Shown: one piece after another, positions 49,055-56,764 of the stretch
How positions within the stretch are numbered: the stretch's first letter is position 1
Layout of the letters: each line of letters opens with the position of its first letter
Assembly (NCBI GenBank): GCA_013151275.1
Contig: JAADIP010000057.1
Span: 1-56,764, forward strand
Origin: Calditrichota bacterium
GTDB taxonomy: Bacteria; Calditrichota; Calditrichia; Calditrichales; Calditrichaceae
Direction of reading: 5' to 3'
DNA: 56,764 nucleotides
Notes under the pieces: generated by a model
What the model was told of the DNA's origin: nothing
Seen by the model: the letters and a program-made list of their open reading frames with translations, nothing else
Databases searched by the model: none
Program-made: the position numbers and the translations under genes

Positions 49055-50449
49055 ATGTCACCCCTAACTCTGTTTATCGTTATCGGAGCGGTTGTTTTGC
49101 TCACCGTCCTGCTAATATGGTTTTTTGCCAAACAGTATCGGAAGGTTGGTCCCAATGAAATTTTGATCATTTCCGGCGGAAAGAAAGGGAAAATTACGCT
49201 GCCTGACGGCACGGAAAAAGAAATCGGTTTTCGTTTTCGAATCGGCGGCGGCACGTTTGTCAACCCGTTTTTTGAAACCGTGGAACGATTGCCCATTGAG
49301 GTTATTCCCATTCACGGAAAAATTTCGGAAGTGATGACCAATAACAGCATTCCCGTTACGGTGGAATATGCCGCTCAGGTTCGAATCGATACCAGTGATT
49401 ATGCGCTCTATCTTGCCATTACCAATTTTTTAAGCAAAGGCACCGAAGGTATTAAGGAAGTTTCGGAAACCGTCCTCGAAGGGAAGGTTCGCGAATTGAT
49501 CGGTCAGTTTACCGTGGAAGAGTTATTGACTCACCGAAGCGAATTTGTGGCTAAGGTCGCCGGCGATACCCAGGAAGATTTCAACCGTCTGGGTCTGGTT
49601 TTGATGTCGTTCGGGCTCAATGAAGTGGCGGATACTCAGGGTTATCTGGAAGCCTTGAGCCGTCCGCATATTACCGAGGCAAAATATCAGGCGGAAGTTG
49701 ATCAGGCTGAAAAGAATCGGGATATCACCATTCGCACCGCCAAGGCGAAGAAGGAGGGCGAAATTGCCCGTCTGCAGGCTGAAGCCGAGATCGCCAAAAT
49801 CAACTGGCAAAACGAAGCTCTTAAATCCGAATCGCAGGTGGAAGTCAACCGCAAGAAAGCCCAGGCGGACATGTCTTACGAATTGGAGCGCTACCGCATT
49901 CAGCAGGAGCTTAAAAAAGAAGAATTTAAGCTGAAGCATCTTGAAATGGACGAGACCATTAAACTGGAAGAAATGAATATCCGGAAGAAACAAAAAGAGC
50001 TGGAAGCCAATGTAATCAAGCCGGCTGAGGCTCGTAAACAACAGATTAAAACGGAGGCGGAAGCCGAAAGTTTCCGCATTAAAACCGAATCCGTGGCTAA
50101 GCTGGAAGCCAGAATAGCGGAAGACAGAGCCGAGGCTGAAAAGATTCGAATGATGGGTAAAGCCGAAGCCGACAACCTGCAGTCAAAAGCCAAAGCGTTT
50201 GAAAACTACAATCAGGCTGCTATTTATCAAATGGTCCTCGAAAAAATGCCCGAACTCGCCTCTGCCATTTCGGAACCTCTTTCAAAAGTCGATAAAATTG
50301 TGATGATTGAACATGACGGGAAACTGGGAACCTCGAAACTTACCGGACAGGTCGCGGATATTCTTTCCCAACTTCCCGAGGTGATTGAAGCGCTTACCGG
50401 AGCCGATATCAAAAAATTTCTGCGTGATAAATTGTCGGATAATGAATAA
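49055..50449 (+). CDS. [13 protein letters not shown] SPFH/band 7 protein
   Basis: The 464-residue protein has an N-terminal membrane hairpin (about residues 5-25), an SPFH/PHB domain (about 30-205), and a long Glu/Ala/Lys-rich coiled coil (about 210-390) with EAEAE and KAEAD repeats, ending in a small C-terminal domain. This is the flotillin (YuaG/FloT) layout, proteins that form oligomers in functional membrane microdomains. No nfeD gene lies beside it, which is unusual. ACAGGAGGT gives a strong ribosome site. The aminotransferase-PEPCK fusion starts 35 bp after its stop, so a common operon is likely. Confidence 0.88.
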   Translation: MSPLTLFIVIGAVVLLTVLLIWFFAKQYRKVGPNEILIISGGKKGKITLPDGTEKEIGFRFRIGGGTFVNPFFETVERLPIEVIPIHGKISEVMTNNSIPVTVEYAAQVRIDTSDYALYLAITNFLSKGTEGIKEVSETVLEGKVRELIGQFTVEELLTHRSEFVAKVAGDTQEDFNRLGLVLMSFGLNEVADTQGYLEALSRPHITEAKYQAEVDQAEKNRDITIRTAKAKKEGEIARLQAEAEIAKINWQNEALKSESQVEVNRKKAQADMSYELERYRIQQELKKEEFKLKHLEMDETIKLEEMNIRKKQKELEANVIKPAEARKQQIKTEAEAESFRIKTESVAKLEARIAEDRAEAEKIRMMGKAEADNLQSKAKAFENYNQAAIYQMVLEKMPELASAISEPLSKVDKIVMIEHDGKLGTSKLTGQVADILSQLPEVIEALTGADIKKFLRDKLSDNE

Positions 50450-50484
50450 TCGAATCATTCAGCTAACTTGTTGTGAGGTTTAAC

Positions 50485-52833
50485 GTGCTCAGTGAACGGA
50501 TGAAAAAAATCGGCATTTCCCCTACCATGAAAATCGCCGCCAAAGCCATTGCCATGAGGGCGGAAGGAATTGATGTGGTGGATTTCAGCGTGGGCGAACC
50601 GGATTTTCCAACTCCGGATTTCATTAAACAGGCTGCCAAAAAAGCGATCGATCAAAACATTACCAAATACACAATCAACGCCGGAACTATTGAACTGCGC
50701 AAGGCGATTGCCGAACGATTACGGAAGGATCATAATCTTGAGTACGATCCTTCGCAGATTGTGGTATCCAACGGAGCAAAGCAAGCCATCTTTAATGTGA
50801 TTCTGGCTTTGATTTCCGAAGGCGACGAGGTGATCATTCCGTCGCCCTATTGGGTTTCGTATCCCGAAATGGTGCGGCTGGCTGGCGGCAGCCCGGTAAT
50901 TGTGGAAACACACGAAGAGAACGGCTTCAGGATTACCCCCGAGCAACTAAAACAAAGTATTTCGGCAAATACGCGGGCATTGATTCTTTGTAATCCTTCC
51001 AATCCCACAGGCGCCGCTTATTCCCGCGAGGCGCTCGCGGAACTGGCTGCCGTGCTGGAAGACGAAGAGGTGTTCGTCATTGCCGATGAGATTTACGAAA
51101 AATTGGTCTATGATAATTTCCGCTTTACCAGTTTTGCTTCCATTAGTCCAAAAATTAAAGCCCGCACCGTGGTGATCAACGGTTTTTCCAAAGCCTTTTC
51201 CATGACGGGCTGGCGCATCGGGTACTTAGCCGGACCCAAAGAGATTGTGGACGCAGCCAATAAAATCCAGAGTCATTCCACTTCCAATGCCAATTCGATT
51301 TCACAATATGCCGCTCTGGAAGCGTTGACCGGTCCGTCTTACGAGATTAATCGAATGGTTGCGGAATTTCAAAAACGCCGAAATTACGTAATACAGAAAC
51401 TCAAAAGCATTCCCGATATTTTTTGCCACGAACCCGAAGGCGCATTTTATGTTTTCCCGAATGTTTCCGCTTATTTCGGCAAGGAAGCAAACGGACATTA
51501 TATTCGAAATTCCTATGGTCTTGCCTATTATCTGTTAAAAGAAGCGAATGTAGTGGTTGTGCCGGGCGCAGCCTTCGGTTCGGACAAGCACATTCGTATT
51601 TCGTATTCAACTTCCATGGAACAGCTTGAAAAAGGGCTGAACAGAATTAGCGAAGCCCTGAGCAGATTAAAAACGCCTTCCAAAATCAAATATGTCCGTC
51701 TGAATAATTATCAAAGCCGCGTCAAAAAAACCGTTCCCATTGAGAGCGATTTGAATTTTGAACGTCGCGAGGCGCTCATTGCCGAAGCGGAAGCGCATTT
51801 AAAATACGACCGCTATTTTGAATGGAACGCAAATATCAACGGCATGATCATTCAATTGCGTACAAATCAGGGACATTTGTACGATTTCTGGGTGGAAAAC
51901 TGGTATCCGGCGCAACTGGAATCGGACCTTGAACCGCACGGAATTATTTATGCCGTTGACGGGGTTGTGGGCAGAGAGCCCCACGCCTTTTACCATCCCG
52001 AAAGCACCACCGCCGTTTTGTTTAACAGCGATTATTACGCGTCGTTGCGCACTTTGGCGTTGGGAATGGTTTCGGATCTGGGCGAGCGCCTGTTCGACAT
52101 GCACGCCGTTCGCGGTTTTTCGGCGGATTACAAGGGAGTCGGATTTGTGCTCATCGGTCCCAAAGGAACCCGGAAAACGCCTTTGTTTTATCGGTTGCTG
52201 GAAGATGAAAACATCGCCTTTCACAGTAACGATTTGTTGTTTGTGCGCTATGGCGGCGGCTTTGCGGCAGCCGACAGTCCGGAACGCAAATTTTACCTGC
52301 CCACGCAGCACGGCGAGTATTTTGAACCGTTGAATTCTTTGTTTGAGCGCTGCAAATGCGAAAACGTGGTAGAAGACCGAACGGAATGCACAAATGACAA
52401 ATGTTCGCTTATCGAATCGTGCATTATGGACCGCGGGTATCCCTATTGCTTTGCCGCGTCAAAAAAATCCGCCGCGATGTTAGACCCCTATTGGATCGGC
52501 GGCATGCAAAAACATGTGAAACGAATCGATATTCAGTTTGTCTTTTTGCTGACGAACGATCCGTTGGCTGAGCCTTTACGCGAGCTTTATCCCGAAGACG
52601 CCGTTCAGACTCTTGCGCTGGGAGCGGCGCCGGGCAGCGCGCTTGAGGATCGGGTTAAAAATCAACCCTTTTACAATCCGCATATACTTGTTCAAAGCGA
52701 TGTAAAGACGGAGACGCAAAAAGAACGTTTTCGCCGACTATTGAGCATTGCCAAATGCTACCGGTTAAATACAGCCCGGGAATCGGTGTCCGAACTTTCG
52801 GAACGGATCAAACAGATTCTGGATAAATCGTAG
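50485..52833 (+). CDS. Aspartate-aminotransferase-like enzyme fused to a degenerate PEPCK-type P-loop domain
   Basis: Residues 1-390 are a complete class I (Ib) aminotransferase: LSERMKKIGISPT at the start, VGEPDFPTP, CNPSNPTG, and the PLP lysine K236 in FSKAFSMTGWRIG. A further 390 residues follow. They contain a P-loop-like GPKGTRKTPL at 558-567, which matches the PEPCK kinase-1a motif GLSGTGKTTL except that G becomes R at 563 and T becomes P at 566. An acid motif HSNDLLFV (580-587, D583) resembles the second metal motif. Between 623 and 655 lie six Cys (623, 625, 635, 640, 646, 655). GTG 50485 is preferred over GTG 50473 because GTGAGG is well placed. It may feed OAA to the PEPCK-family neighbour. 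The fused domain may be inactive or regulatory. Confidence 0.78.
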   Translation: MLSERMKKIGISPTMKIAAKAIAMRAEGIDVVDFSVGEPDFPTPDFIKQAAKKAIDQNITKYTINAGTIELRKAIAERLRKDHNLEYDPSQIVVSNGAKQAIFNVILALISEGDEVIIPSPYWVSYPEMVRLAGGSPVIVETHEENGFRITPEQLKQSISANTRALILCNPSNPTGAAYSREALAELAAVLEDEEVFVIADEIYEKLVYDNFRFTSFASISPKIKARTVVINGFSKAFSMTGWRIGYLAGPKEIVDAANKIQSHSTSNANSISQYAALEALTGPSYEINRMVAEFQKRRNYVIQKLKSIPDIFCHEPEGAFYVFPNVSAYFGKEANGHYIRNSYGLAYYLLKEANVVVVPGAAFGSDKHIRISYSTSMEQLEKGLNRISEALSRLKTPSKIKYVRLNNYQSRVKKTVPIESDLNFERREALIAEAEAHLKYDRYFEWNANINGMIIQLRTNQGHLYDFWVENWYPAQLESDLEPHGIIYAVDGVVGREPHAFYHPESTTAVLFNSDYYASLRTLALGMVSDLGERLFDMHAVRGFSADYKGVGFVLIGPKGTRKTPLFYRLLEDENIAFHSNDLLFVRYGGGFAAADSPERKFYLPTQHGEYFEPLNSLFERCKCENVVEDRTECTNDKCSLIESCIMDRGYPYCFAASKKSAAMLDPYWIGGMQKHVKRIDIQFVFLLTNDPLAEPLRELYPEDAVQTLALGAAPGSALEDRVKNQPFYNPHILVQSDVKTETQKERFRRLLSIAKCYRLNTARESVSELSERIKQILDKS

Positions 52834-52858
52834 AATGAATTAAAATTCGGGAAGCGAT

Positions 52859-53914
52859 ATGTACGATTCATTGTATAACGAAGCCTTTTACGAGCAGTTT
52901 TATCGGGAACTAATGCAGCTATTGCAGGGACCTAATATCAAGACCGTTAATATGGGCTATCTGGAACGCGAGGCTAAAAAATACGCCAATAAGTCCAAAT
53001 ACGGTTCGCACGTGTGGATGTCCAAATTCTCCAGCCGTCTTGCCCCTAAAACGGTTTACCTCGGCAGCCCGCGCGTGCGTTTGCCCCGTCCTTTGGATTC
53101 GCATATAAAAATTCTGGAGAATGCGGAAGAAGAATTAAAAAAAGTTCTGCATCTGGTTAAAACTTTGCCGTTTGTTCATATCCGCCGGCAGATGGGGGAG
53201 AACGATCATTACAATCCCGTTTGCAATTTTTATGTATCGGTCGCTGACCCCAAAAATGTTCGTAACGCCTATATGTGGGCAAATACCATGTTCGATCCGG
53301 GGAAGCGTCCGGGTCCTGAATTTACCATGATCCACATTCCCGAAGAACATCTGCTGCGCGCGCAAATTCTCGCTCTTCCCGAATACAATTTGAACATTGC
53401 CCTCGGCACGGACTATTTGGGCGAAGATAAAAAGGGATTTTTAAGACAAGCCATGTGGCGCGCCGATGAACAGGGACTTTTGGGCTTGCACGCCGGAACC
53501 AAACTCGTCACCGTGCGCGATCCTCATGACGGTCGGTTAAAACGTTACGGCGTATTCCTTTTCGGGATGACCGCCACCGGCAAATCGACCTGGTCATGCC
53601 ACCAGCTCGGTCTCGATCATTCCCGCGGAGAAAAAACCGAAGTCTGTCAGGATGATATCGTGTTTTTAACAGACGACGGTTCGGCTCTTGGTTCGGAAAA
53701 TAATTTTTACGTTAAAACCGACGTGCGTCCCGAACAGCAGGAAGCCATGTACAACGCGCTGGTGCATAAATCGGCTTTGCTGGAAAATGTGATGATGAAC
53801 TACAAGGGTGAAATCGATTTTTTGGACGAATCGCTTTGCGGCAACGGAAGAGCGGTTATTTTTCGAAAGCAGTTAAAGGTCAAACAGGGTAAAAAATTGA
53901 TAGTAAAAAATTGA
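52859..53914 (+). CDS. PEP carboxykinase (ATP)-family protein, N-terminal part (frameshifted gene)
   Basis: This is the first 344-351 residues of a protein that aligns by eye with ATP-dependent PEPCK, which converts oxaloacetate and ATP to PEP. Seen: GTDYLGEDKKGF with K191/K192 at the substrate/metal lysine, H211 in LGLHAGTK, the P-loop GMTATGKST (236-244) replacing GLSGTGKTT, D265/D266 in CQDD (kinase-2), and ALLENVMMN. The frame ends early in KKLIVKN because of a 14-bp tandem duplication at 53890-53917. Removing one copy makes the text read through LIAISAPSVNLPP into the next frame, giving about 620 residues. It is called PEPCK-like rather than pckA because several family motifs differ. Confidence 0.8.
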   Translation: MYDSLYNEAFYEQFYRELMQLLQGPNIKTVNMGYLEREAKKYANKSKYGSHVWMSKFSSRLAPKTVYLGSPRVRLPRPLDSHIKILENAEEELKKVLHLVKTLPFVHIRRQMGENDHYNPVCNFYVSVADPKNVRNAYMWANTMFDPGKRPGPEFTMIHIPEEHLLRAQILALPEYNLNIALGTDYLGEDKKGFLRQAMWRADEQGLLGLHAGTKLVTVRDPHDGRLKRYGVFLFGMTATGKSTWSCHQLGLDHSRGEKTEVCQDDIVFLTDDGSALGSENNFYVKTDVRPEQQEAMYNALVHKSALLENVMMNYKGEIDFLDESLCGNGRAVIFRKQLKVKQGKKLIVKN

Positions 53915-53917
53915 TAG
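53890..53917 (+). repeat. Perfect 14-bp tandem duplication causing a frameshift
   Basis: TAAAAAATTGATAG occurs at 53890-53903 and again at 53904-53917, directly adjacent. Because 14 is not a multiple of three, the second copy breaks the PEPCK-like frame. Deleting either copy restores one continuous frame across the junction. Confidence 0.93.
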
Positions 53918-54735
53918 CCATCAGCGCGCCGTCGGTCAATCTTCCGCCTTTATCGGAAACGGACGGAATTATTTTTGCTTTTATCACCCGGCGCAACACC
54001 ATTATGCCGTTTGCTCAGCGTTTAACCCCCGAGCAGGGCGTTCTGGCTTACCTGTGGGGCGAATCCACACACAGTTACGCTTCTAATCCCGAAAAAGCGG
54101 GCGAATCCGTACGCATTGTCGGAACCGATCCCTTTATCATCGGTTCCCGCGCCTTTATCATCGGTTCCCGCGGGCAAAAAGTAAACCGCTTTTACGATAT
54201 TGTGATGAAATTAGTGGAAAACTATCCCGGCAAAGTCCGTTTTATGATGTACAATACCGGCGGAATGGGAGAGATTATTGAAACCACGGAACGCGACGGC
54301 AAAAAGGTTAAAAAACTTGTGCGAAAAGTCGAACGCGTTCCCCTTAATCTGATGGCTGCCATTCAGCGCGGCGATTTGCGCGGAACGAATACCTATGAAA
54401 AAGGGATTTTCGGCACGGAAAGCATAACGGCGGTTGAAGGCAGACCCTTACCCGAATATGATGTTCGCAGATTTTATTCGCAGGAACAGATTGATAACTA
54501 CCTAAAAGAATTGATCGAAGGACGGCGGAAACTCACAGAAGAAATTGCCGCCGAGGGATTAAAGCCGGAAATTCTGCGGGCGGCGGAAAAGGCGTTCCGG
54601 ATAGAGCGTGCTCTTGAAAAACCCGCGGTTTTTGTTTCCGGTACAGCAGAGCAAAAACCGGCGCTTTCCGCTCCCTGGCAACCGGCGGTTCCGAGTTCAC
54701 GACCCAGGCGTCCGGGAAGCTGGCGGTGGCGTTAA
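53911..54735 (+). CDS. PEP carboxykinase (ATP)-family protein, C-terminal part (frameshifted gene)
   Basis: The 274-residue frame continues the upstream PEPCK-family protein; no start codon with a ribosome site precedes it and the nominal start is a TTG inside the duplication. Family-like segments are TRRNTIMPFAQRLTPEQGV, matching the ADAFGVLPPVSRLTADQ region, and NTGGMGE, matching NTGWNGTG. An in-frame 21-bp duplication at 54131-54172 gives the seven-residue repeat PFIIGSR-AFIIGSR. The last 40 residues are Pro/Arg-rich and probably disordered. If not repaired by a frameshift event, the protein is lost; alternatively the break is an artefact of sequencing or assembly. Confidence 0.75.
   Translation: MIAISAPSVNLPPLSETDGIIFAFITRRNTIMPFAQRLTPEQGVLAYLWGESTHSYASNPEKAGESVRIVGTDPFIIGSRAFIIGSRGQKVNRFYDIVMKLVENYPGKVRFMMYNTGGMGEIIETTERDGKKVKKLVRKVERVPLNLMAAIQRGDLRGTNTYEKGIFGTESITAVEGRPLPEYDVRRFYSQEQIDNYLKELIEGRRKLTEEIAAEGLKPEILRAAEKAFRIERALEKPAVFVSGTAEQKPALSAPWQPAVPSSRPRRPGSWRWR
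54131..54172 (+). repeat. Perfect 21-bp tandem duplication, in frame
   Basis: A 21-base unit beginning CCTTTATCATCGG and ending CCCGCG occurs at 54131-54151 and again at 54152-54172. It adds seven residues without breaking the frame. Confidence 0.93.
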
Positions 54736-55052
54736 ACGGCTGTTCGTTTTTTCTTTGATTTTGTATTGTTCAAAAAACTTCGTAATGTTTATGATATTCA
54801 GGGCGATTCCCCCGTAATTTGCCAACGGTAATTTCTTAAATTGTAAGACAATCAGGTTGATTATCTTGCACCCGGATGATTTTTCTCTTTCTTACCCGAT
54901 TTTCCCCTCATAAGGATGTTTTTCTCTTCCGAATAAAAAAAGATGCCAGAATCAGTCGGAACTTTTCATCAAACTAATGATAATAATTTATTGATCGATA
55001 ATGGTATAAGAAATAAAAAGATATAACGATATTGAGAAAAGGGTTGAAAGGT
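54736..55052. other. Non-coding stretch before the GspE/PilB gene
   Basis: About 317 bp, AT-rich, no gene-like frame and no clear terminator. It probably holds the promoter for the secretion/pilus ATPase gene. A TTGATC and TATAAG pair near 54991-55010 is too closely spaced to be a sigma70 promoter. Confidence 0.5.
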
Positions 55053-56764
55053 ATGGGTGTTACACATAAACACATTTTTGAAGATGACTGGTTAGTGAAA
55101 GCGTTGCTTTATTATCAGATCATAGATCAGGCTTTATATGATGAATTAGCCACGCGGTTTTCATCGGAAGACTATTTTTTTGACGTGTTGGTGAAAAATA
55201 AATATTTGAAAAAAGAAGACCTGATCACTTTTATCGAACAGGCTCTGAAGATTCCGGTGATCGATCTGGATAAGGCGACCATTGACCAGAAATTGATTCA
55301 GAAAATCCCAGAAGATGTCTGCAGAAAATATCATATATTCCCGATCCGGCAGAACGCAAAAGAAGTTCATATCGCCTGCTTCAATCCCTACAATCTTGAA
55401 GCGGAACAGGAAATTGAGTATCTCACCGGGAAATATGTCAAAACATTTTTCGCGCTTCGCGAGCAGATCGGTAAGAAAATTAAAGAATATTATTCTCCCG
55501 AAGAATTGATCGATTCTTTGGTAAAAAAGGACGCGGTCAATATTCAGGTAAAAGTTGCCGGCGAAGAAGACGACGTTGAGCAAAAAGGCGTTGTAAAACT
55601 TGTCAATCAAATTCTCGGCGACGCCGTTAATAATGACGCAAGCGATATTCACATCGAGGCGCGCGAAAAAGACGTGGTGGTTCGTTTGCGTATCGACGGA
55701 GTTATGCACACCATGATGGAGCTGCCTAAAACGCTTCATGCGCAGTTGGTAAGCCGGATAAAGGTGATCTCGGAATTAAATATTGCCGAAACCAGAAAAC
55801 CGCAGGACGGAAAAGCGAAGATTTTTGTAAACGGGGCGGATATCGATTTGCGCGTTTCGGTTTTGCCGACAAGCTACGGCGAAAAGGTGGTTATCCGGAT
55901 TCTTGATCGCCGGAAAGCCATGGTGTCGTTTGAAAAATTGGGAATTCGCGGACATAATCTTAAGTTGCTGGAAAAATGTTTTTCCGTGCGACAGGGCATG
56001 ATTCTGGTAACCGGTCCCACGGGATCGGGTAAAAGCACTACTTTGTACGCCGCCATTAACCGATTGCGTTCGTCTTCCACAAATATTTTAACGATCGAAG
56101 ACCCCATCGAATATGTTTTTGAGGGCATCAACCAGGTTCAGGTGAACGAAAAAGCCGGAATTACCTTTGCCTCTGCTTTGCGCTCGTTTTTGCGTCAGGA
56201 TCCGGATGTGATTCTGGTCGGCGAGATCCGCGATTCGGAAACGGCTGAAATCGCCATTCAGGCAGCCTTGACGGGGCACCTTGTTCTAAGCACCCTGCAC
56301 ACCAACGATACCTTCGGCACCATAACCAGGCTAAAAGACATGGGCGTGGATGAAATTAAAGTCGGGGAATCTTTGCAGGCTATTATCGCCCAGCGGCTGG
56401 TCCGGCGGCTCTGTACAAATTGTAAAAAACCGGTTAATGATAAACTTCTGGATCCGAAACTCACTAAGATGTTCACTCAATTGGGTCACGAAAATTACAA
56501 AGTGTATCAGGCGAACGGCTGTAATGTTTGTAATTATACGGGGTACAAGGGACGTATCGGCGTTTATGAAATCCTTCTTCTGGATCGGGAATTAAAAGAC
56601 GCCTTGTCTCAGGAGTTTTCTATCAGAGATTTACGCAAGTTGGCAAGACAAAAAGGATTCCGGAATTTATTCGAAGACGGCATCTCTCTGGTGGCGGAGG
56701 GAATTGCCGACTATCAGGAAATTTTGCGCGTTATTCAGCCGGATCTTAGCACAATTAAAAAATC
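55053..56764 (+). CDS. Type II secretion/type IV pilus assembly ATPase GspE/PilB (3' end cut by window edge)
   Basis: I translated this frame directly; no stop occurs before the right edge, 570 codons on. The N-terminal MshEN-like domain (about residues 1-150) is followed by the ATPase core: Walker A GPTGSGKST near 320-328, the Asp box, Walker B in LVGEIRDSET (about 388-397), the His box STLHTND, and a zinc-binding tetracysteine (CTNC ... CNVC, near 450-492). These hexameric ATPases power pseudopilus or pilus extension. Length so far is close to the family's full size (about 570), so only the last residues are missing. Whether it serves a pilus or a secretion system depends on genes outside the window. 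Confidence 0.92.
   Translation, partial: MGVTHKHIFEDDWLVKALLYYQIIDQALYDELATRFSSEDYFFDVLVKNKYLKKEDLITFIEQALKIPVIDLDKATIDQKLIQKIPEDVCRKYHIFPIRQNAKEVHIACFNPYNLEAEQEIEYLTGKYVKTFFALREQIGKKIKEYYSPEELIDSLVKKDAVNIQVKVAGEEDDVEQKGVVKLVNQILGDAVNNDASDIHIEAREKDVVVRLRIDGVMHTMMELPKTLHAQLVSRIKVISELNIAETRKPQDGKAKIFVNGADIDLRVSVLPTSYGEKVVIRILDRRKAMVSFEKLGIRGHNLKLLEKCFSVRQGMILVTGPTGSGKSTTLYAAINRLRSSSTNILTIEDPIEYVFEGINQVQVNEKAGITFASALRSFLRQDPDVILVGEIRDSETAEIAIQAALTGHLVLSTLHTNDTFGTITRLKDMGVDEIKVGESLQAIIAQRLVRRLCTNCKKPVNDKLLDPKLTKMFTQLGHENYKVYQANGCNVCNYTGYKGRIGVYEILLLDRELKDALSQEFSIRDLRKLARQKGFRNLFEDGISLVAEGIADYQEILRVIQPDLSTIKK

Overview
The window is about 57 kb of AT-leaning bacterial chromosome (estimated by eye at a little over 40% GC) and is densely coding. 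Most of it reads as a core genome. Several features point to the FCB superphylum, and Calditrichota (Caldithrix-like) is my best guess. These are a giant secreted protein ending in a type-IX-like sorting tail of the NFPNPFNPST type, a short primary-type sigma factor without region 1.1, and a YbeY whose third metal ligand is Asp as in Bacteroidetes. A full set of [NiFe]-hydrogenase maturation genes and a PPi-type phosphofructokinase suit an anaerobic or hydrogen-metabolising lifestyle. The assignment is inference; there is no rRNA or tRNA gene in the window.

Layout. 1-2 kb: two membrane-bound family 2 glycosyltransferases on the minus strand, the second cut by the window edge. 2.2-8.1 kb: a 1955-residue multi-domain secreted protein with a clear sigma70-like promoter. 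8.3-19.9 kb, plus strand: a tandem GNAT acetyltransferase, patatin phospholipase coupled to phosphopentomutase, a sigma factor, an M23 peptidase, a CapA-like protein, gatC-kdsB-pyrG, a diguanylate cyclase and a TPR-like protein. 19.9-20.5 kb: a gene-free stretch with a degenerate duplicated repeat. 20.5-26 kb: a HAD phosphatase (plus strand), then on the minus strand a cold-shock protein, a lipoprotein, a TauE-type permease, an aminopeptidase and a degenerate SMC/YhaN-like membrane protein. 26.9-29 kb: PPi-type PFK and a hendecad-repeat membrane protein. 29.1-35.2 kb, minus strand: the compact operon hypA-hypB-hypF-hypC-hypD-hypE with no hydrogenase subunit beside it. 35.4-37.6 kb: a geranylgeranyl-reductase-like flavoprotein and cyclopropane fatty acid synthase. 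38.1-48.8 kb, plus strand: a YbjN-like protein, panD, a CLC chloride transporter, acyl-CoA dehydrogenase, pgpH-ybeY, a CorC/CNNM protein and selA. 49-54.7 kb: a flotillin, an aminotransferase fused to a PEPCK-like domain, and a divergent PEP carboxykinase broken by a frameshift. 55 kb to the end: a GspE/PilB ATPase, cut by the window edge.

The most unusual part is 49.0-54.7 kb. Three closely spaced genes encode an SPFH/flotillin protein, an aspartate-aminotransferase-like enzyme fused to a degenerate PEPCK-type P-loop domain with a six-cysteine cluster, and a second PEPCK-family protein. Together they suggest an aspartate to oxaloacetate to PEP module, possibly with the degenerate domain acting as a regulator. 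The second PEPCK gene carries two perfect tandem duplications. One is 14 bp and shifts the frame, splitting the gene; the other is 21 bp and adds seven residues in frame. This suggests either a slippage-prone or decaying gene, or a sequencing or assembly problem.

Two nucleotide second-messenger systems are represented: a GGDEF enzyme for c-di-GMP and PgpH for c-di-AMP. Central carbon flow is represented by the PPi-type PFK and the PEPCK module, both compatible with reversible glycolysis/gluconeogenesis.
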